Shown here piece by piece: positions 61,085 through 64,000 of a DNA stretch of 64,000 nucleotides. The first letter of the stretch is position 1. The number at the start of each line of letters is the position of its first letter. Source of the DNA: Allokutzneria oryzae (GTDB taxonomy: Bacteria; Actinomycetota; Actinomycetes; Mycobacteriales; Pseudonocardiaceae); assembly GCF_042429765.1 (NCBI RefSeq), contig NZ_JBHLZU010000015.1:124001-188000 (forward strand). Reading direction: 5' to 3'. The notes below the pieces were generated by a model. The model was not told the DNA's origin, did no database searches, and saw only the letters and a program-made list of their open reading frames with translations. Made by a program: the position numbers and the translations under genes.

Positions 61085-61297
61085 TCAGCCGCAGCAGCCA
61101 CCGCCACAGCAACCGCCGCCTCCTCCTCCGCCACCGGCGGGGACCGAGGCCGCGCCGGTCATCCCGAGCGTGGTCAGCAGCTTGACGGTGTCGTCGTGGC
61201 CCGCCGGGCACCGCGCGGGGTCGGACGCGGCGCTCATCGGGCGGTTCACCTCGAACGTGCCGGAACACTCGCGGCAACGGAACTCGTACGTCGGCAT
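61085..61297 (-). CDS. FmdB-family zinc-ribbon protein with Gly/Cys tail
   Basis: The 70-residue protein starts MPTYEFRCRECSGTFEV, the FmdB-family zinc-ribbon opening (Cys8, Cys11), with later ligands Cys30 and His34 in ARCPAGH. The last ~16 residues are a glycine run with two Cys-Cys pairs (GGGGCCGGGCCG), an unusual tail that might bind metal. The function of the family is unknown. ATG 61297 was chosen as the family start; longer frames are unsupported. Confidence 0.85.
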   Translation of the reverse strand: MPTYEFRCRECSGTFEVNRPMSAASDPARCPAGHDDTVKLLTTLGMTGAASVPAGGGGGGGGCCGGGCCG

Positions 61298-61332
61298 GCG
61301 CCCATTCTGCAGGGGTACTTGCTCGCGTTGAC

Positions 61333-61348
61333 GTATCCGATCGGATAC
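61333..61348. promoter_or_regulatory. perfect palindrome, probable autoregulatory operator of the antitoxin gene
   Basis: GTATCCGATCGGATAC is a perfect 16-bp palindrome ending 14 bases before the XRE-type gene at 61363 and within the divergent gap to the FmdB gene. HTH antitoxins usually repress their own promoter through such a site. Confidence 0.75.
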
Positions 61349-61362
61349 ATCACGATGATGGC

Positions 61363-61869
61363 ATGGTTGCCGGTCTGATGATTGAACGCGCGCGTCATGA
61401 GGCGGGGCTGACTCAGGAGGAACTAGCTCACGCCGCCGGTACCTCACGTCCGACGCTGTCGGCGTACGAGCACGACCGCAAGTCGCCAACGATGGCGACC
61501 ATGGAACGGTTGCTGCGTGCGACCGGCCATACGCTCGCGGTCGAACCACTGCTGTCTTTCAGCGACCGCGTCACCAGTCGCGGGAGGTTGGTGACTGTTC
61601 CGTCGAGTCTTCCGCGCCTTGAGCCGCGAAAGGCCTTCGCCAAGGTCGTCTTGCCCTTGCATCTGAACTGGTCCAGTCCTGGCACCGTTGTCGACTTGTC
61701 CGATCGCCGGCAGCGCGCACTGTGCTACGAGGTCGTCTTGCGCGAGGGCGGAGCCGATGACATCCGTGAGTATGTCGACGGTGCCCTGCTCGTCGACCTG
61801 TGGGACGAGCTCGTGCTGCCACGAGAGGTTCGCGCGTTCTGGGAACCGGTTGTCGAAGCCGGGATCTAG
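61363..61869 (+). CDS. XRE-type HTH antitoxin of an AbiEii-like module
   Basis: The 168-residue protein has an N-terminal XRE helix-turn-helix (residues ~5-60: IERARHEAGLTQEELAHAAGTSRPTLSAYEHDRKSPTMATMERLLRATGH) and a C-terminal region (YEVVLREGGADDIREYVDGALLVDLWDELVLPREVRAFWEPVV) probably for toxin binding. Its stop overlaps the start of the nucleotidyltransferase-type toxin gene by one base (TAGTG). A 16-bp palindrome just upstream fits autorepression. The antitoxin is intact although the toxin is broken. Confidence 0.83.
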   Translation: MVAGLMIERARHEAGLTQEELAHAAGTSRPTLSAYEHDRKSPTMATMERLLRATGHTLAVEPLLSFSDRVTSRGRLVTVPSSLPRLEPRKAFAKVVLPLHLNWSSPGTVVDLSDRRQRALCYEVVLREGGADDIREYVDGALLVDLWDELVLPREVRAFWEPVVEAGI

Positions 61870-62533
61870 TGCCCACACAGGACTTCTCTGTCAGTGAGGG
61901 CATCTCGCTCACCGAGTTCCAGGTTGAGGTCGCTCGGCTGTTCTTCACCTTGACCACAGCAGAAGGGTTTCTGTTGGCAGGTGGGGCGGGGCTTGCCGCG
62001 CAACGGCTGACCGCGCGTCCTACCCAGGACCTCGACTTCTTCACCTCGTGTTCCGCCGACGTCGTGGCGGCCAGGGACGAGTTCGAGGTAGCCGCCGCTC
62101 GTCGGGGGTGGGGTGTCCGGCGGATCCGAGACGACACGAGCTTTGTGCGTCTGGAGGTCAACGGTTCCGAAGCACTCCTCGCTCGACCTCGCTTCGGATG
62201 CTGCGCCCGGCCGCCCTGCGGTGGTCACTGTGGTCGGCCCAAGCGGAACTCGCGGGCAGGAAGCTCATTGCCTTGTTCGACAGGGCAGCGGCACGGGACT
62301 TCGCTGACGTCTACGTGCTTGCCGCTCGGTTTGGCACGTCGCTCCTGGTTGAGCGCGCGGCTGAGGTCGATCACGGATTTGACGCGCAGGTGCTTGCGGA
62401 GATGTTCCGCACGCTCTCCCGCTACCAGGATGCCGATATTCCTGTGCCTTCTGATGAGGTCAAGGCACTTCGAGCGTTCTTCGTCTCCTGGGGCGAAGAA
62501 CTGGCCAGTGCGCGAGAGGCCCCGGACGCCTGA
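61869..62533 (+). pseudogene. AbiEii/AbiGii-type nucleotidyltransferase toxin, frameshifted twice
   Basis: The first frame (from GTG 61869) encodes the nucleotidyltransferase core: FLLAGGAGLAAQRLTARPTQDLDFF with the D-x-D-type metal motif, continuing to LEVNGSEALL near 62180. The family sequence then continues in a second frame (LDLASDAAPGRPAVVTVVGP, to about 62240) and in the third frame (AQAELAGRKLIALFDRAAARDFADVYVLAARFG ... ending 62533). Two single-base gains, or losses of two bases, explain this. A functional toxin of about 220 residues would be restored by correcting both. Sequencing error is possible but would need to happen twice. Confidence 0.85.
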
Positions 62534-62545
62534 GCATCCGGGGCC
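62518..62545. terminator. hairpin between the toxin remnant and the aminopeptidase gene
   Basis: A 9-bp stem GGCCCCGGA (62518-62526) with TCCGGGGCC (62537-62545) closes a 10-nt loop containing the toxin stop codon. It lies between convergent genes and can act on both. Confidence 0.6.
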
Positions 62546-62577
62546 CCGTCAGCGATCTCGGTGCTGCGAGCGGGGTG

Positions 62578-64000
62578 TCAGCCCAGCTGGGCGCGCACCC
62601 ACTGCTCGACCTCGTCGGTCGCGATCGGCAGCGCGTCGGAGAGCACCCGCGAGCCCTCCGGCGTGACCACGAGGTCGTCCTCGATGCGCACGCCGATGCC
62701 GCGCAGCTCCGGTGGCACGGTGAGGTCGTTGGGGTGGAAGTACAGACCGGGCTCCACCGTCAGCGCCATGCCCACCTCCAGCTTGGCGTCGTGGTAGGTC
62801 TCGGCGCGGGCGTTGGCGCAGTCGTGCACGTCGAGCCCGAGGAAGTGGCCGACACCGCAGACGATGTAGCGGCGGTGCTGCTGGCCGTCCGGGTCCAGCG
62901 CCTGGTCCACGGACACCGGCAGCAGGCCCCAGTCGTGCAGGCCCTCGGCGAGCACCCGCATCGCGGTGCGGTGGAACTCGCGGTAGTCCGCGCCGGGCAC
63001 GACCTCGGCCATCGCCGCCAGGTGGGACTTGAGCACGAGGTCGTAGACCTGCCGCTGCGCCGGGCTGAACTCGCCGTTCACCGGGAAGGTCCTGGTCACG
63101 TCGGCGGTGTAGAGCGTGTTGACCTCGACACCCGCGTCCAGCAGCAGCAGCGAGTCGTCCGGGACGCCGCCGTCGGCGCGCACCCAGTGCAGCACCGGCG
63201 CGTGCGGTCCTGCCGCCACGATCGACGCGTAGCCCGGGGCGTTTCCGCTGGTTCTGGCTCTGCGGTCGAAGGTGCCCTGGAGCCAGCGCTCGCCACCGCC
63301 CTTGATCGCGGTGGGCAGCTCGCCCGCGACCTCGGCGAAGCCGATCACCGTGGCGTCCACCGCGGCCTGGAGCTGGCCGATCTCCCAGTCGTCCTTGATC
63401 CGCCGCAGCTCGGCGACGGTCCGCCGCAACGCCGCCGCCTGCACCGGGCCGACCGAGACCAGCGCGTCGAGCATCGGCTCGATGCCGGTGGTGGCCACGA
63501 CCCCGGGCAGCCTGCCGCGCAGCGCCGAGGGCAGCTCCTCCAGCGGACGGCAGCGCAGGCCGAGCGCCTCGGACCACTCGCGCATGCCGGGCACCGGCCC
63601 GATCCACAGCTCGCCGTCACGGGCGTTGGCGAAGAAGTCGGGGTCACCGGGGCCGGCGGGCTCGCGCAGGAACAGCTCGGCGGAGTGACCGCCGTCGTGC
63701 GGGTGCATGACCAGCACGGCGCCTTCGGCGTTGCAGCCGGTCAACCACGAGAAGTCGCTGTCCGGCCGGAAGTCGAAGTCGGTGTCGTTGGAGCGCACCG
63801 GTGCGCGTCCGGACGCGACCGCGATCCGCAGACCGGCGAACTCGGCGCTGAGCCGGTCCCGGTGCGCGGCGGCGGCCTCGCGGGCCCCCGCGGGCAGTCG
63901 GACGGCACGGTCGGCCGGCCCCCAGCCGTCCCGCACGTACTCCCGGAAGCCCGAAGCGTCGACCAGACGGCTCGGGTCGCGGCGTGCGGGTCGTTCCTCG
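62578..64000 (-). CDS. pepP: aminopeptidase P family Xaa-Pro aminopeptidase (start outside window)
   Basis: The enzyme removes an N-terminal residue before proline and needs two metal ions. The frame is open to the window edge, beyond GTG 63936, with the conserved lead SRLVDASGFREYVRDGWGP, so the true start is upstream. The N-terminal AMP_N domain (RSNDTDFDFRPDSDFSWLTG) is followed by the creatinase-fold core. The metal ligands are visible: Asp in LLLLDAGVEV, Asp in TADVTRTFP, His in CGVGHFLGLDVHD, Glu in TVEPGLYF and Glu in VRIEDDLVV. The C-terminus is EQWVRAQLG. It is convergent with the toxin remnant. Confidence 0.94.
   Translation of the reverse strand, partial: EERPARRDPSRLVDASGFREYVRDGWGPADRAVRLPAGAREAAAAHRDRLSAEFAGLRIAVASGRAPVRSNDTDFDFRPDSDFSWLTGCNAEGAVLVMHPHDGGHSAELFLREPAGPGDPDFFANARDGELWIGPVPGMREWSEALGLRCRPLEELPSALRGRLPGVVATTGIEPMLDALVSVGPVQAAALRRTVAELRRIKDDWEIGQLQAAVDATVIGFAEVAGELPTAIKGGGERWLQGTFDRRARTSGNAPGYASIVAAGPHAPVLHWVRADGGVPDDSLLLLDAGVEVNTLYTADVTRTFPVNGEFSPAQRQVYDLVLKSHLAAMAEVVPGADYREFHRTAMRVLAEGLHDWGLLPVSVDQALDPDGQQHRRYIVCGVGHFLGLDVHDCANARAETYHDAKLEVGMALTVEPGLYFHPNDLTVPPELRGIGVRIEDDLVVTPEGSRVLSDALPIATDEVEQWVRAQLG

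Noticed and set aside
61869..62533. Programmed frameshifting in the toxin gene
   Set aside because: Two separate shifts in the same direction without slippery heptamers or pseudoknots fit decay or sequencing error better.

Overview
The window is high-G+C DNA from an actinobacterium, most likely of the order Pseudonocardiales. Pointers are the gene order rho, rpmE, prfA, prmC, tsaC, wecA, atp operon, DUF2550, PduO-type adenosyltransferase, murA, which is also the order in Mycobacterium tuberculosis; MurA with Asp in place of the active-site Cys; NucS; frequent GTG starts; and several DUF3558-like lipoproteins. No rRNA, tRNA, CRISPR array or complete insertion sequence was seen.

Region 1 (1-25.3 kb) is the housekeeping core. 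It runs rho (5' end missing), an inserted NarL-type two-component system, rpmE, prfA, prmC, an AbiEi/DUF559 gene, tsaC, glyA, wecA and the ATP synthase operon. An ECF sigma factor and its membrane partner lie on the opposite strand between atpD and atpC. Then come DUF2550, a broken DUF4143 ATPase, the corrinoid adenosyltransferase, murA and a DJ-1/PfpI protein.

Region 2 (25.4-35.7 kb) holds the B12-dependent mutase meaA, an ehuBCDA-type ectoine importer, a cysteine hydrolase divergent from a GlxA-type regulator, a LysE exporter, and an enoyl-CoA hydratase/aldehyde dehydrogenase pair.

Region 3 (35.7-44.8 kb) looks like one catabolic regulon: amidase, D-2-hydroxyacid dehydrogenase, two maleate-isomerase-like proteins, a GntR/FCD regulator, a DUF3830 protein, a class III aminotransferase, succinate-semialdehyde dehydrogenase and a tartrate/D-malate dehydrogenase. 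Three near-identical ATTGTCAACAAT sites lie in its promoter regions. The substrate is unknown.

Region 4 (45-64 kb) has a Nudix hydrolase and amino-acid permease, NucS, a sodium:solute symporter with a small membrane partner, DUF3558-like lipoproteins, an aldehyde dehydrogenase, an iron-box-controlled siderophore-binding lipoprotein, dhaKLM, a double 3-hydroxyacyl-CoA dehydrogenase, a toxin-antitoxin pair with a broken toxin, and a 5'-truncated aminopeptidase P.

The most unusual signals are repeats. A 62-bp palindromic element (21-bp identical arms, 20-nt variable centre) occurs four times, always at a gene's 3' end; two copies bracket the AbiEi/DUF559 gene. A second palindromic family has two copies, both between convergent genes. 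An 11-bp palindrome TCCAC(A/T)GTGGA occurs at least eight times.
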